Shown one piece after another: positions 54,710-64,000 of a stretch of DNA of 64,000 nt; the first letter of the stretch is position 1, and the number at the start of each line of letters is the position of its first letter. This stretch comes from Amphritea atlantica (GTDB taxonomy: Bacteria; Pseudomonadota; Gammaproteobacteria; Pseudomonadales; Balneatricaceae). The stretch lies in assembly GCF_018860855.1 (NCBI RefSeq), contig NZ_JAHKQE010000041.1, forward strand, positions 83,369 to 147,368, given 5' to 3'. A program made the position numbers and the translations under genes. Under the pieces are notes generated by a model. The model did not search any database. It was given only the letters and a program-made list of their open reading frames with translations, and was not told the origin of the DNA.

Positions 54710-55969
54710 ATGACACAAGATAACACAACCGATCTGGTGATTGTCGGTGCTGGTATGGTGGGGCTAACGTTGGCTGCACTGCTGGCGGAAAGTGGCCTAA
54801 GTATCCGCATTCTAGAAAGCCGAGAGGTTGATGCGGCGCAGGCGTTGACCTGGGAGCAGTCTCAACGAGCGCAAGGTTATGATCCTCGGGTGAGTGCGTT
54901 GACGATTGCGTCACAACAAGTCTTAACGGTTGCGGGTGTCTGGCCGCAGATCGAACAGATGAGACTGATGCCTTACCGAGCGATGGATGTTTGGGATGGT
55001 GAGGGTACTGGGGCGATACGCTTCGATTGTACCGAGCTGCATGAACCCTGTTTAGGTCATATTGTTGAAAATCGAGTGACTCAGGCGGCTCTGTTGCAGC
55101 ATATTACTCGTTTGCCTCATTGCCAATTATCGGAGGCTGTGGCGCTGACTGAGCTTTCAGAGCCCGATACTGAGGGACTACGTACACTGACCCTTAGCAA
55201 TGGCGAAACCTTGCAGTCATGCTGTGTGGTAGCCGCCGATGGGGCTCTGTCGAATACTCGCCGGTTAGCCGGTATCGGCATGTGGGAGTGGGACTACGGC
55301 CATCATGCTATCGTTACGACGGTTACGACTGAGTTGCCCAATCAGGCAACCTGCTGGCAGCGTTTTACCGAGGATGGGCCGTTGGCATTTCTACCACTGT
55401 CAGATAGTCATCTTAGCTCAATTGTTTGGTCAACCTCGCCGGATCACGCTAAAGCGTTGATGGAACTGGATGATGATGCGTTTTGTCTGGCGTTGGAACG
55501 TGCTTTCGAGGGGCGTTTAGGGCGTATAACACACACCGACCCTCGGGCTGTTTTTCCTCTACGTCAGCGGCATGCTAAGCAGTATGTGAAAGCTGGTTTT
55601 GCGGCCATTGGCGATGCGGCCCATACGATTCACCCATTGGCAGGGCAGGGAGTGAACCTTGGTTTGATGGATGCGGCTGCGTTAGCGGAGACGATTCTCG
55701 AAGGACTTAAAGACGGCGTCGATTGGCATAGTGAATATCACTTGCGTCGTTTTCAGCGTGCCCGGCAAAGTGAAAATTTGCAGATGGCCGCGACGATGGA
55801 AGGCTTTAAGCGACTGTTCAATGCAGAAGGTCCATTGCCACGGTTGTTGCGTAATACCGGTATGACGTTAATGAATCGATGTTCGCCGGTGAAAAATCAT
55901 ATTGTACAGCAGGCCATGGGTTTATCTGGGCCGCTGCCGCGTTTGGCGCGCCGGCCGGTGAAAGAGTAA
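54710..55969 (+). CDS. ubiI: UbiI/VisC-family ubiquinone hydroxylase
   Basis: A second FAD monooxygenase of the UbiH/UbiI/UbiF group, 419 residues from the ATG at 54710, which follows GTGAGGA by six bases; a TTG at 54677 is also in frame. Motifs: IVGAGMVGLTLAALL, YDPRVSALTIAS, VVAADGALSNTRR and AIGDAAHTIHPLAGQGVNLGLMDA. Its place right after ubiH points to UbiI (C5 hydroxylation), but the paralogues can differ in site specificity, so another ring position is possible. Confidence 0.88.
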   Translation: MTQDNTTDLVIVGAGMVGLTLAALLAESGLSIRILESREVDAAQALTWEQSQRAQGYDPRVSALTIASQQVLTVAGVWPQIEQMRLMPYRAMDVWDGEGTGAIRFDCTELHEPCLGHIVENRVTQAALLQHITRLPHCQLSEAVALTELSEPDTEGLRTLTLSNGETLQSCCVVAADGALSNTRRLAGIGMWEWDYGHHAIVTTVTTELPNQATCWQRFTEDGPLAFLPLSDSHLSSIVWSTSPDHAKALMELDDDAFCLALERAFEGRLGRITHTDPRAVFPLRQRHAKQYVKAGFAAIGDAAHTIHPLAGQGVNLGLMDAAALAETILEGLKDGVDWHSEYHLRRFQRARQSENLQMAATMEGFKRLFNAEGPLPRLLRNTGMTLMNRCSPVKNHIVQQAMGLSGPLPRLARRPVKE

Positions 55970-56169
55970 GGCTATTTGCGGGGCTGCTATCAAGTGCTGC
56001 ATTAGCCTAAAAGACCCGCGGGAATCAAAGCGAAAATTTGCACTGGCGCTTGATTCTATATACATTGTCTGCCCTTTTTAAAAACAGCCCTTAGCTTTAT
56101 TGCTGAATAACAATTAATAGCGTCAGCTACAGAGCGATCAGTTATTCGCTCAGGATAAGTGAGTTACGA

Positions 56170-57279
56170 ATGATGGGACAGAAAACGGCACTTTACGACA
56201 AGCATTTACAGATGAATGCCAAGCTGGTGGACTTTGGTGGTTGGGATATGCCAATCCACTATGGTTCTCAGGTTGAAGAGCATCATATCGTCCGTAGCGA
56301 TGCGGGTATGTTTGATGTTTCTCATATGACCGTAGTAGATGTCACCGGCGCCGATGCGAAAGAGTATCTGCGTTATCTACTGGCGAACGATGTCATCCGA
56401 CTACAAGAGCAGGGTAAAGCGCTCTATAGTGGTATGTTGAATGAAACCGGCGGTGTGGTTGATGACTTGATCGTCTATCTCATGACTGAGCCTGATGTCA
56501 CCGGTGAGTGGTTCCGGGTGGTGGTTAATTGTGGTACCCGTGAAAAAGATTTACGCTGGATGGCGGATCATACCGCCCAGTTCGATAACGTTGCCTTGAC
56601 GGAACGTCCTGAATTGGCGATGGTGGCCATTCAGGGGCCGAATGCGTTGGCAAAGGTAACCTCGGTACTGAGTGAAGCGCGCGTTAAGTTGATTAACGAT
56701 TTAAAGGTGTTTCAGGGGCGTGAGTCCGAAGGCTGGTTTTTTGCCAGAACAGGCTATACTGGCGAAGATGGGCTTGAGGTGATGGTGCCAGAGGAGTATG
56801 TTGCAGACTTCTGGCAAGCCTTGGCTGATGCTGGTGTGGCGCCTTGTGGATTAGGTGCGCGTGATACCTTGCGGCTTGAAGCGGGTATGAATCTATATGG
56901 TTCGGACATGGATGAGAAAGTCTCTCCACTGATGGCCAATATGGGTTGGACAATCGCTTGGGAGCCTGCAGAACGGGATTTTGTTGGCCGTAAAGCGCTT
57001 GAAAAACAGCGTGAGACTGGTGTAAAACAGAAACTGGTCGGTTTGGTGCTCGAAAGTCGAGGCGTGCTGCGTAGCCACCAAAAGGTCATGATTAATGGTG
57101 AGGAAGCCGGTGAAATTACCAGCGGTTCTTTCTCGCCAACACTGGGTTGTTCGATTGCAATGGCCCGGGTATCGGCTGATATAGCGGATACTTGCCATGT
57201 TGATATGCGTGGCAAACTGGTAGAAGTAAAAGTAGTTAAACCGTCATTTGTTCGCAATGGCGAGAAAGTGTATTCATAA
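56170..57279 (+). CDS. gcvT: Aminomethyltransferase (glycine cleavage T protein)
   Basis: Moves the methylene group from the lipoyl arm of the H protein to tetrahydrofolate and releases ammonia. The 369-residue protein has [30 protein letters not shown], the [12 protein letters not shown] and [10 protein letters not shown] segments with the folate-site Asp, and [12 protein letters not shown]. The start is one of two adjacent ATGs (56170 or 56173). gcvH follows after 23 bases. I see no glycine riboswitch in the 200 bases upstream. Confidence 0.95.
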   Translation: MMGQKTALYDKHLQMNAKLVDFGGWDMPIHYGSQVEEHHIVRSDAGMFDVSHMTVVDVTGADAKEYLRYLLANDVIRLQEQGKALYSGMLNETGGVVDDLIVYLMTEPDVTGEWFRVVVNCGTREKDLRWMADHTAQFDNVALTERPELAMVAIQGPNALAKVTSVLSEARVKLINDLKVFQGRESEGWFFARTGYTGEDGLEVMVPEEYVADFWQALADAGVAPCGLGARDTLRLEAGMNLYGSDMDEKVSPLMANMGWTIAWEPAERDFVGRKALEKQRETGVKQKLVGLVLESRGVLRSHQKVMINGEEAGEITSGSFSPTLGCSIAMARVSADIADTCHVDMRGKLVEVKVVKPSFVRNGEKVYS

Positions 57280-57302
57280 ACTCTCACAGTAGGAAAGAGA
57301 AA

Positions 57303-57695
57303 ATGAGCGATATCCCAAGCGATCTGAAGTATGTTGCCAGCCATGAGTGGATCCGTGACGAGGGTGATGGTGTTGTAACTATCGGTATTACTGATCATGC
57401 CCAAGATCTTCTGGGTGATGTAGTGTTTGTTGAGCTGCCAGAAGTCGGCGCTGAATTTGCTACCGGTGATGACCTCGGTGTGGTTGAGTCGGTTAAAGCC
57501 GCATCCGATGTTTATGCGCCTTTAAGTGGTGAAATCCTCGCCATCAATGGTGATTTGGAAGATGCCCCTGAGTTAGTAAACAGCGATCCTTATGGTGATG
57601 GCTGGTTTGTTCGCTTGCGTCTGTCTGATACCACTGAAGTTGATGATCTGTTGGATGCTGACGGTTACGCGGAGTTGTGTGAAGCCGAAAGCTGA
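57303..57695 (+). CDS. gcvH: Glycine cleavage system H protein
   Basis: A 130-residue lipoyl carrier protein. The lipoylated residue is Lys65 in [18 protein letters not shown]. The surrounding fold signature ([26 protein letters not shown]) is complete. An AGGAAAGAG site precedes the ATG. It is in an operon with gcvT; a terminator follows, and gcvP is not next to it. The acidic composition is normal for the family. Confidence 0.96.
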   Translation: MSDIPSDLKYVASHEWIRDEGDGVVTIGITDHAQDLLGDVVFVELPEVGAEFATGDDLGVVESVKAASDVYAPLSGEILAINGDLEDAPELVNSDPYGDGWFVRLRLSDTTEVDDLLDADGYAELCEAES

Positions 57696-57720
57696 TCCTT
57701 GTGTTGATCATGTATAACTA

Positions 57721-57750
57721 AGCCCTGCCACTGCGGGGCTTTCTGTTTTC
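57721..57750 (+). terminator. Terminator after gcvTH
   Basis: An 8-bp stem, AGCCCTGC/GCGGGGCT (57721-57728 with 57733-57740), has one G-U pair and is followed by TTCTGTTTTC. Confidence 0.75.
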
Positions 57751-57813
57751 TGGGCCAGCAGGATTTTCTGCTAACTGTCCACCTAATAACTGTCTTACAG
57801 AGGGTAACTCTCC

Positions 57814-59004
57814 TTGCAACAACTACGTTTGAATTCGGGCGCTGATAAGCGTCTACGCGGTGGCCATGTCTGGATCTACAGCAATGAAGTGAATACGCAG
57901 CTTACGCCGTTGAAACAGTTTTCTCCGGGTGAGCAGGTGGTCGTGGAAAGCTCTGCAGGCAAGCCATTAGGATTGGCGTACGTTAATCCTAATTCATTAA
58001 TCTGTGGCCGTCTGGTGAGTCGTAGCGTGAAGATTCCGCTGGATCGCTCTTTGATTGTTCATCGCTTGAAGATTGCGTTGTCCTTGCGTGAAGCTTGTTT
58101 TGATCAGCCCTGTTATCGCCTTGTGTTCGGTGACAGTGATGGTTTGTCAGGCTTAGTGATCGATCGGTTCTTTGATATTTTTGTCGTGCAGATCTCAACG
58201 GCGGGGATGGAGCTATTTAAAGAGGATATCGTGGCAGCCTTGCAGAAGGTCTTTAAGCCGCAGGGTATTCTCTTCCGCAATGATGGCAAAATGCGCCAGA
58301 CGGAAGGGTTGGAAAGCTATTCTGAGGTGGCCTTTGGTGAAGTCCCTGAACTAGTGCCTTTTGAAGAGAACGGTGTGTCATTTTTGGCCCCTGTACATAA
58401 AGGGCAGAAGACCGGTTGGTTTTATGATCACCGCTTAAACCGTGCGCGGATGCAGCAGCATGTTGAAGGCAAACGGGTGTTAGACCTGTTTAGCTATATC
58501 GGTGGCTGGGGTGTGCAGGCGTTGGCGGCTGGTGCTGAGCACGTAACCTGCTTGGATGCCTCTGAATTTGCCTTGGATGTTGCGCAGGAAAATGCTCAGT
58601 TGAACGGTGGCGCAGAGCGTTTTACCAGCATTCAGGGGGATGCTTTCGATGGTTGTAAAATGCTGTTGGAAGAGGGCGAAAAGTTTGACGTAGTGATTGT
58701 TGATCCACCGGCCTTTATTCAGCGACGTAAAGATATTCGTAATGGCGAACAAGCCTATAAGCGAATCAATCAGTTGGCGATGCGGCTGGTGGCTAAAAAT
58801 GGCGTATTGATCTCAGCTTCTTGCTCAATGCATCTACAGCGTGAACGGCTGGTGGATATTATCCGTTCAGAAAGTCGGGCGTTGGATCGCCAAGCACAGA
58901 TCTTCGATCAAGGTCATCAGGGCGGTGATCATCCTGTTCATCCCGCGATACCGGAAACCGATTATCTTAAATCCTACTTTGTCCGGTTGTTGCCGGTAAC
59001 CTAA
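57814..59004 (+). CDS. rlmI: 23S rRNA m5C1962 methyltransferase RlmI
   Basis: A SAM-dependent methyltransferase, 396 residues (E. coli RlmI 396). The N-terminal PUA-like domain begins LRLNSGADKRLRGGHVWIYSNEV. The central domain has GDSDGLSGLVIDRF, and the Rossmann part has VLDLFSYIGGWGVQAL (SAM), VTCLDASEFAL and VIVDPPAFIQ, followed by ISASCSMHL with the catalytic cysteine. The start is TTG at 57814, supported by GAGGGT eight bases upstream. tas follows after 24 bases. Confidence 0.93.
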   Translation: MQQLRLNSGADKRLRGGHVWIYSNEVNTQLTPLKQFSPGEQVVVESSAGKPLGLAYVNPNSLICGRLVSRSVKIPLDRSLIVHRLKIALSLREACFDQPCYRLVFGDSDGLSGLVIDRFFDIFVVQISTAGMELFKEDIVAALQKVFKPQGILFRNDGKMRQTEGLESYSEVAFGEVPELVPFEENGVSFLAPVHKGQKTGWFYDHRLNRARMQQHVEGKRVLDLFSYIGGWGVQALAAGAEHVTCLDASEFALDVAQENAQLNGGAERFTSIQGDAFDGCKMLLEEGEKFDVVIVDPPAFIQRRKDIRNGEQAYKRINQLAMRLVAKNGVLISASCSMHLQRERLVDIIRSESRALDRQAQIFDQGHQGGDHPVHPAIPETDYLKSYFVRLLPVT

Positions 59005-59028
59005 ATCGATCTGAGGAAAGCACAGGCT

Positions 59029-60066
59029 ATGGATTATAAATTACTCGGTGGTAGTGAGCTGAACGTCAGCCGTCTCTGTTTGGGCACCATGACTTTCGGC
59101 CAACAAAATACCGAAGCCGAAGCGCATCAACAGCTTGATTATGCTGTCGATGAGGGGATCAATTTTTTTGATACGGCGGAGATGTATCCGGTACCGCCAA
59201 ACCCTGCGACACAGGGGCGTACGGAAGAGTACGTCGGTAGTTGGATCAAGGCGCGGGGCAACCGTGAGAAGATTATTTTGGCGACCAAGGTGAGCGGTCC
59301 CGCTGAGATGGCTTCGCATATTCGGCCGGGACTGTGTCTCGATAAAGCCAATATTCGACAGGCAATTACGGATAGCTTGCAGCGTTTGCAAACCGATTAT
59401 GTCGATCTATATCAGATTCACTGGCCGGAACGGGCGACTAACTTTTTTGGTCAGTTGAATTATCGTCACCAGCCGGAACTAGACGGCACGCCGATACTTG
59501 AGACGCTTGAAGCGTTAAAGGAGTTGGTTGATGAAGGGCTCATCCGCTATGTCGGTTTGTCCAATGAGGTGCCTTGGGGTGTGATGAAGTTCCTCAGTTA
59601 TGCTGAGGCACTGGGGTTACCGCGGGTCGTTTCGGTGCAAAACCCTTACAATCTGCTAAACCGTAAAGATGAGGTTGGCTTGAGTGAGGTGTTGCTGCGG
59701 GAGAACGTTGACCTTCTCGCGTATTCGCCTCTGGCGTTTGGTACGCTCAGCGGTAAGTATCTGGATGGCAGTGCCGGACCTGATGATCGGATCAATCAGT
59801 TTCCACGCTTTTCTCGGTACTTTACTGATATGGGGCTGAAAGCAACGGCGGAATATGTCCTACTGGCACGGGAGCATGGTCTTGATCCGGCGCAGATGGC
59901 GCTGGCGTTTGTTAATCAGCAGCCCTTTGTTGGCAGTAATATTATCGGCGCGACGAGTATGGCGCAGCTACAAAGCAATATTCGTTCTATCGACCTAGAG
60001 CTGTCTGCTGAGGTGCTTGAAGGGATTGATAGAATCGCTACGCAATACTCAAACCCTTGCCCCTGA
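59029..60066 (+). CDS. tas: Aldo/keto reductase, Tas family
   Basis: A 345-residue NADP(H)-dependent oxidoreductase that follows E. coli Tas along its length. It has the LCLGTMTFGQQNTEAEAH start, the catalytic DTAEMYPVPPNPATQGRTEEYVG segment with Asp and Tyr, the Lys in ILATKVSG, the His in YQIHWPERATN and the cofactor-binding SVQNPYNLLNR and GATSMAQLQSNI parts. The natural substrate is not known. It follows rlmI closely and ends at a strong terminator. Confidence 0.92.
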   Translation: MDYKLLGGSELNVSRLCLGTMTFGQQNTEAEAHQQLDYAVDEGINFFDTAEMYPVPPNPATQGRTEEYVGSWIKARGNREKIILATKVSGPAEMASHIRPGLCLDKANIRQAITDSLQRLQTDYVDLYQIHWPERATNFFGQLNYRHQPELDGTPILETLEALKELVDEGLIRYVGLSNEVPWGVMKFLSYAEALGLPRVVSVQNPYNLLNRKDEVGLSEVLLRENVDLLAYSPLAFGTLSGKYLDGSAGPDDRINQFPRFSRYFTDMGLKATAEYVLLAREHGLDPAQMALAFVNQQPFVGSNIIGATSMAQLQSNIRSIDLELSAEVLEGIDRIATQYSNPCP

Positions 60067-60086
60067 TAGCGTTAAGCTTTAATCGT

Positions 60087-60114
60087 AAAATGCGCTTTTT
60101 TAAGCGCATTTTTT
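60087..60114. terminator. Bidirectional terminator between tas and the CBS gene
   Basis: An 11-bp stem, AAAATGCGCTT/AAGCGCATTTT (60087-60097 with 60102-60112), has a TTTT loop and lies between two convergent genes. Confidence 0.9.
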
Positions 60115-60133
60115 GTGTCTGCAACTTGCCGCT

Positions 60134-60538
60134 TTACGCCGCTTGGCACTGCTTCAATTGGTTGTTCAAGGCAGCCATGACCTGACCCCGTTTAACTAAA
60201 CCGATGAGTATGCCATTGTCGACGACGGGATAAATTTTGGGTTTGTTGGTCGCCATCATCTGCGCTAGCTCAAGCACGGTGAGGGTCGGTTTTACGCTAA
60301 GGGGTGCAGGTTGCATCATATCCTTTACCAGAACATGGCTGTCGCAGTGATAACTATCGCCTAGTAAAAAAGGTATGCAGTCGTGTTCTGACAGGAAGCC
60401 GGTGAGATGCTTTTGGGCATCAATCACGGGCAATCCGATCATATTGCTGTCGATAAGGTGGTCCACCGCTTGAGGCAGGGACATCTCTTCATGCAGTGGC
60501 GTTATGTGCGTAGACATAATGTCTCTAATTAGAATCAT
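60134..60538 (-). CDS. CBS-domain protein
   Basis: A 134-residue protein made of two CBS repeats (about 7-62 and 72-128), with typical parts such as MSTHITPLHEEMSLPQAVDHLIDSNMIGLPVID and VLELAQMMATNKPKIYPVVDNGILIGLV. A CBS pair binds adenine nucleotides and usually regulates a partner, but there is no attached enzyme or channel here and no obvious partner gene. It is monocistronic, upstream of the HAD phosphatase terminator region. The specific role is unknown. Confidence 0.88.
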   Translation of the reverse strand: MILIRDIMSTHITPLHEEMSLPQAVDHLIDSNMIGLPVIDAQKHLTGFLSEHDCIPFLLGDSYHCDSHVLVKDMMQPAPLSVKPTLTVLELAQMMATNKPKIYPVVDNGILIGLVKRGQVMAALNNQLKQCQAA

Positions 60539-60644
60539 CGTCTTACTCTCCTGTGGTTGTTATATACAGTTTTGCAGTAAAACGAGGATTTAACCAATCA
60601 GCGCTGGCTATTCGCTTGATAGAGGCAGGCTACCGGATATAAAA

Positions 60645-60671
60645 ATGCTCCGGCCCAGTGGGGCGGAGCAT
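60645..60671 (-). terminator. Terminator of the HAD phosphatase gene
   Basis: ATGCTCCG pairs with CGGAGCAT (60645-60652 with 60664-60671), extended by CCC/GGG around a G-G mismatch. The minus strand continues into TTTTT. Confidence 0.8.
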
Positions 60672-60708
60672 GATGAGATCTCGGTGCTTAACAGAGAGGA
60701 TGGGGTTT

Positions 60709-61362
60709 TTAACGCAGGCTGATAATGGGCCAGCCATTCTCCTCAGCGGCTTGCTTGAGTAGCTCATCGGGATCGACAGCGACCGGATGAGTAACCCGTT
60801 CAAGCAGCGGTTTGTCATTGATGGAGTCACTATAGAAATAGCTGTCTTCCATTGAATGCCCCGTTTGTTCAAGCCAAGCGTTCAGGCGTTCAACTTTTCC
60901 TGCCTGAAAGCAGGGGGTGCCGCTCACTTTGCCGGTATAGCGGCCATCAATCATTTCCGGTTCGGTGGCCAGGGTGTCATCGACCCCGAGTAACGCGGCG
61001 ATAGGGCCGGTGACAAAGCGGTTAGTGGCGGTAATGATTAGTAGATAGTCGCCCTGATCGCGGTGCTTTTGTAGCAGTGTAGCGGCTTTGTCCAGCATCA
61101 TCGGGGCGATGGTGGTCTGCATAAACTCCTGATGCAGTTGCTCGAGCACTTCAGGCTCATGCTCGCTCAACGGTTTTAAAGCAAACTCTAGAAATTCGAC
61201 GATGTCTAAGGTGCCGGATTTATATTGTTGGTAAAAATAATCATTCGCTTGGCGGTAGGCTTGGGTATCGACAATACCCTTAGTGCACAAAAACTCGCCC
61301 CAGGCGTGATCGCTATCGCCATTTAACAGGGTGTTATCTAGATCGAAAATCGCCAGGCTCAA
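60709..61362 (-). CDS. HAD-IB family phosphatase (histidinol-phosphatase-like)
   Basis: A 217-residue SerB-like HAD hydrolase. Motif I is IFDLDNTLLNGDSDHAWGEFL, motif II is IITATNRFVTGPIA, the lysine lies in QAGKVERLN, and motif IV is YFYSDSINDKPLLE. The same gene sits beside rppH-ptsP in Pseudomonas (PA0335), where it is annotated as a likely histidinol-phosphatase; other substrates such as phosphoserine cannot be ruled out. It is divergent from rppH. Confidence 0.88.
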   Translation of the reverse strand: MSLAIFDLDNTLLNGDSDHAWGEFLCTKGIVDTQAYRQANDYFYQQYKSGTLDIVEFLEFALKPLSEHEPEVLEQLHQEFMQTTIAPMMLDKAATLLQKHRDQGDYLLIITATNRFVTGPIAALLGVDDTLATEPEMIDGRYTGKVSGTPCFQAGKVERLNAWLEQTGHSMEDSYFYSDSINDKPLLERVTHPVAVDPDELLKQAAEENGWPIISLR

Positions 61363-61526
61363 GGTTATCTCTCCAATATAAAGTCAGCTTAAAAACGCAG
61401 CGCTAAGAATAGTGGCTCATGGATAAGGTGGCAATTATTAATCCTGAATTTTATCAACCAGCTTAATTTGCTGTACTACCTGAAGTTGTGGAACAATAGC
61501 GTAAAAGAATTTGTAAGGAATTCACC

Positions 61527-62030
61527 GTGATAGATTCAGATGGGTTCAGGCCGAATGTCGGTATCATTCTGGCGAACTCGATGGGTCAGGTGCTTTGGGC
61601 TAGACGTATAGGGCAAAATGCATGGCAGTTCCCTCAAGGGGGGATTAACGTGGAAGAATCGCCGGAACAGGCGATGTATCGGGAACTTAAAGAGGAGATT
61701 GGGCTTTCACCAGAGGATGTTGAGGTGATCGCTGTTACCCGAGGCTGGCTTCGTTACCGGCTACCCAAACGCATGATAAGACACCATTCCCATCCGGTTT
61801 GTGTAGGACAGAAACAAAAGTGGTTTTTACTGCGCATGTTGAGTGATGACAGCGCAGTTGTGATAGATTCAACAAACTCACCCGAGTTTGATGGCTGGCG
61901 TTGGGTGAGCTATTGGTACCCTCTTGGCCAAGTAGTGGCGTTTAAGCGGGATGTGTATCGTAAAGCGATGCGCGAATTATCACCAAAGTTGACCCGGCTG
62001 GTTCTTGGGGGCTGGTATTTAAAGGAGTAA
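61527..62030 (+). CDS. rppH: RNA pyrophosphohydrolase
   Basis: Removes pyrophosphate from the 5' end of mRNA and so starts RNase E-dependent decay. The 167-residue Nudix protein begins [16 protein letters not shown] and has the box [23 protein letters not shown] plus the RppH-specific [13 protein letters not shown] and [10 protein letters not shown]. The start is GTG at 61527, six bases after AAGGAA. The ribosome site of ptsP lies at its 3' end, so the two are co-transcribed. Confidence 0.96.
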   Translation: MIDSDGFRPNVGIILANSMGQVLWARRIGQNAWQFPQGGINVEESPEQAMYRELKEEIGLSPEDVEVIAVTRGWLRYRLPKRMIRHHSHPVCVGQKQKWFLLRMLSDDSAVVIDSTNSPEFDGWRWVSYWYPLGQVVAFKRDVYRKAMRELSPKLTRLVLGGWYLKE

Positions 62031-62037
62031 GCACTGC

Positions 62038-64000
62038 ATGCTGGAAACGCTACGCAAAATTGTACAGGAGGTTAACGCCGCACCAGATCTTGAGTCGGTG
62101 TTGGATGTTATTGTCCGCCGTGTGCAGCGTGCGATTCGTACCGATGTATGCTCTATCTATCTCCTCGATCGGCAACGCGAACGCTATGTATTGATGGCGA
62201 CCCAGGGGTTGAACCAGAAGTCGGTTGGGCGCGTTTCACTCTCGGTTGAAGAAGGTGTTGTCGGGATGGTGGGGCAGCGTGCTGAGCCGATCAACCTCGA
62301 GGACGCTGCGGCCCATAGCGCATTTACTTACCTCAAAGGTACCGGCGAAAAGAAGTTCCATGCTTTTCTTGGGGTGCCGATTATTCACCATCGAACCCTG
62401 TTGGGAGTGTTGGTTGTTCAGCAGAAACTGATTCGTAAGTTTGATGAATCAGAAGAAGCCTTTATGGTGACAATGTCGGCCCAGTTGGCCGGTGTGATCG
62501 CCCATGCGGAGGCAACCGGCTCTATTCTGCAGATCTCCGATCATACTAAGAACGAAGCTGATCGTAAGTTTGAAGGCGTCTCTGGATGTATTGGTGTCGC
62601 TATTGGCCCGGCGGTGGTGATGACACCGCTGGCGGATCTGGATGGCGTGCCGGATCGTAAAGTTGATGATATTAAGGCCGAAGTTGCCACCTTTAAGCGG
62701 GCGCTGGCGCAGGTGCGGCGGGATATCAAACGGGTGGGTCGCAGCCTAGCGAAACGTTTACGCTCAGAAGAGCGAGAGCTGTTTGATGTCTATATCCGTA
62801 TGCTCGATGACAATGCGTTGGGTGGTGAGATTATCGCCCGTATTAAAGCGGGAAGCTGGGCTCAAGGAGCGCTAAAGCAGGTTATCGGCGAGCATGTGCA
62901 GCAGTTCTCGATGATGGATGATCCTTACCTGCGGGAGCGGGCCACGGATATTAAAGATTTGGGTCGGCGTATGTTGACCTTCCTGCAAGAGTCTGGCCCT
63001 GCGTTATCAGAGATCGTCTTTCCAGAAAATACGATTCTGGTCGCTGATGAACTAACACCTGCCATGTTGGGAGAAGTGCCGACGGAAAAGTTGGTCGGTT
63101 TGATCTCGGTACATGGCTCCGGTAACTCCCATGCCGCAATTCTCGCCCGTTCAATGGGTATCCCAACGCTCATGGGGGTGGTTGATCTTCCCTATACTCG
63201 GGTTGAAGGGTTGAATGTCATTCTTGATGGTTACTCCGGTCGGGCATTTATCAATCCATCTGATGATCTGATCGAGTGTTATCAAGAGGTTATCCGTGAG
63301 GAGGACGAAGTTAATGCGGGACTCGAAGGGCTAAAGGAGCTACCTGCAGAAACCACCGATGGTTACCGTATGCCGCTGTGGGTTAATACCGGCTTGATTG
63401 CGGATGTTGCCCGAGCCCTCGATCGCGGTGCTGAGGGAATCGGCCTCTATCGAACAGAGATTCCCTTTATGATTCGGGACTTCTTCCCCAGTGAGCAGGA
63501 TCAGATGGAGACCTATCGCAAGCAGCTAGAAGCTTTTGCCCCCCGTCCGGTAACGATGAGAACACTGGATATCGGTGGCGATAAGCCGTTGTCCTACTTT
63601 CCGATTCAAGAAGATAACCCTTTTCTTGGCTGGCGCGGCATCCGAGTGACGCTGGATCATCCTGAAATCTTTCTGGTGCAGATCCGTGCCATGCTGCGTG
63701 CGGCCGAAGGGTTGGATAATCTGCGTATCATGTTGCCGATGGTCACTAGTGTACGCGAAGTGGATGAATCTAAGCGGCTGATTGCTCAAGCAGTGGAAGG
63801 CCTTCGTGAAGAGGGACATAACATCAATCAGCCATTGATTGGTGTGATGATTGAGGTGCCAGCAGCGGTGTATCAGGTGCGTCGTTTTGCCCGGCGAGTG
63901 GATTTTATCTCGGTGGGCTCGAATGATTTGACCCAGTACCTGTTAGCGGTTGATCGCAATAACCCACGGGTGGCCGATCTCTACGTGCCCTATCATCCAG
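62038..64000 (+). CDS. ptsP: Phosphoenolpyruvate-protein phosphotransferase PtsP (EI-Ntr), partial
   Basis: Enzyme I of the nitrogen phosphotransferase system, which passes phosphate from PEP to NPr. The gene runs off the window end after 654 codons; about 100 more are expected for the family. The N-terminal GAF domain covers about 1-170 ([20 protein letters not shown]). The EI N-terminal domain follows, with the phospho-accepting His365 in [13 protein letters not shown], then the PEP-binding barrel ([37 protein letters not shown]). AAAGGAG at 62021-62027 precedes the ATG. It is in an operon with rppH. Confidence 0.95.
   Translation, partial: MLETLRKIVQEVNAAPDLESVLDVIVRRVQRAIRTDVCSIYLLDRQRERYVLMATQGLNQKSVGRVSLSVEEGVVGMVGQRAEPINLEDAAAHSAFTYLKGTGEKKFHAFLGVPIIHHRTLLGVLVVQQKLIRKFDESEEAFMVTMSAQLAGVIAHAEATGSILQISDHTKNEADRKFEGVSGCIGVAIGPAVVMTPLADLDGVPDRKVDDIKAEVATFKRALAQVRRDIKRVGRSLAKRLRSEERELFDVYIRMLDDNALGGEIIARIKAGSWAQGALKQVIGEHVQQFSMMDDPYLRERATDIKDLGRRMLTFLQESGPALSEIVFPENTILVADELTPAMLGEVPTEKLVGLISVHGSGNSHAAILARSMGIPTLMGVVDLPYTRVEGLNVILDGYSGRAFINPSDDLIECYQEVIREEDEVNAGLEGLKELPAETTDGYRMPLWVNTGLIADVARALDRGAEGIGLYRTEIPFMIRDFFPSEQDQMETYRKQLEAFAPRPVTMRTLDIGGDKPLSYFPIQEDNPFLGWRGIRVTLDHPEIFLVQIRAMLRAAEGLDNLRIMLPMVTSVREVDESKRLIAQAVEGLREEGHNINQPLIGVMIEVPAAVYQVRRFARRVDFISVGSNDLTQYLLAVDRNNPRVADLYVPYHP

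Noticed and set aside
55970-56169. Possible glycine riboswitch upstream of gcvT
   Set aside because: I could not find the conserved aptamer core; only an imperfect AATCAAAGCG/CGCTTGATT hairpin is visible at 56023-56055.
56754-57404. 216-codon frame on the minus strand opposite gcvT
   Set aside because: It is antisense to a clearly functional gcvT and gcvH start, with a Ser/Pro-rich composition typical of shadow frames.
1-64000. Mobile elements, CRISPR arrays, toxin-antitoxin or phage defence genes
   Set aside because: No transposase, integrase, direct-repeat array or defence-type gene is readable; almost all genes belong to conserved gammaproteobacterial blocks.

Overview
The window looks like chromosomal core DNA of a marine gammaproteobacterium, most likely an Oceanospirillales/Oceanospirillaceae-type organism. 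That placement is an inference from gene content and gene order, not from a database search. Several blocks match gene orders known from Pseudomonas and E. coli: hemC-hemD-hemX-hemY divergent from argH; ppx/trxA-rho-ubiD; yrfG-hslR-hslO-pckA next to nudE; zapA-6S RNA-fau followed by ygfB-pepP-ubiH-ubiI; HAD phosphatase/rppH-ptsP; tesA/ybbA-ybbP. I see no phage, insertion sequence, CRISPR array, tRNA or rRNA.

Layout. 1-3.8 kb: a periplasmic FliL-like protein, gshA and pyk. 4.0-12.9 kb: a C4-dicarboxylate module with the sensor kinase DctB, the sigma54 activator DctD and the TRAP transporter DctPQM. A chemoreceptor with a periplasmic c-type heme motif is inserted between dctD and dctP on the other strand. 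A sigma54 promoter and two candidate activator sites precede dctP. 13-19.3 kb: a small membrane protein, ilvA, rpiA, a 39-residue membrane protein and a large DUF748/AsmA-like protein with internal 43-residue repeats. 19.3-26.7 kb: ybbP-ybbA divergent from tesA, an orphan NarL-type histidine kinase overlapping tesA, sodB, a small Cys protein and nudE. 26.7-36.8 kb: yrfG-hslR-hslO, pckA, ppx, trxA, rho, ubiD and a ferredoxin-flavin reductase fusion. 36.9-43.3 kb: a secreted Cys-rich protein, hemYXDC and argH. 43.5-49.8 kb: two tandem paralogous chemoreceptors, a GcvR-like regulator, an AEC transporter and a 41-residue membrane protein. 49.8-56 kb: fau, 6S RNA, zapA, a coiled-coil partner, ygfB, pepP, ubiH and ubiI. 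56-64 kb: gcvT-gcvH, rlmI, tas, a CBS protein, a HAD phosphatase, rppH and ptsP (cut by the window end).

The genes join into a few themes. Dicarboxylate uptake is sensed and regulated (DctBD, TRAP), with chemoreceptors nearby. Central carbon metabolism is represented by pyk, pckA and rpiA. Tetrapyrrole synthesis (hemCDXY) and ubiquinone synthesis (ubiD, ubiH, ubiI) are present, the latter with a flavin reductase coupled to ubiD. Redox and stress functions include gshA, sodB, trxA, hslO and hslR. Glycine/one-carbon metabolism includes gcvT, gcvH, a GcvR-like protein and fau. I found no clearly new multi-gene system. The most unusual items are the heme chemoreceptor inside the dct locus, the tesA gene overlapped antisense at both ends, two unlisted small membrane proteins, and the repeat expansion in the DUF748 protein.
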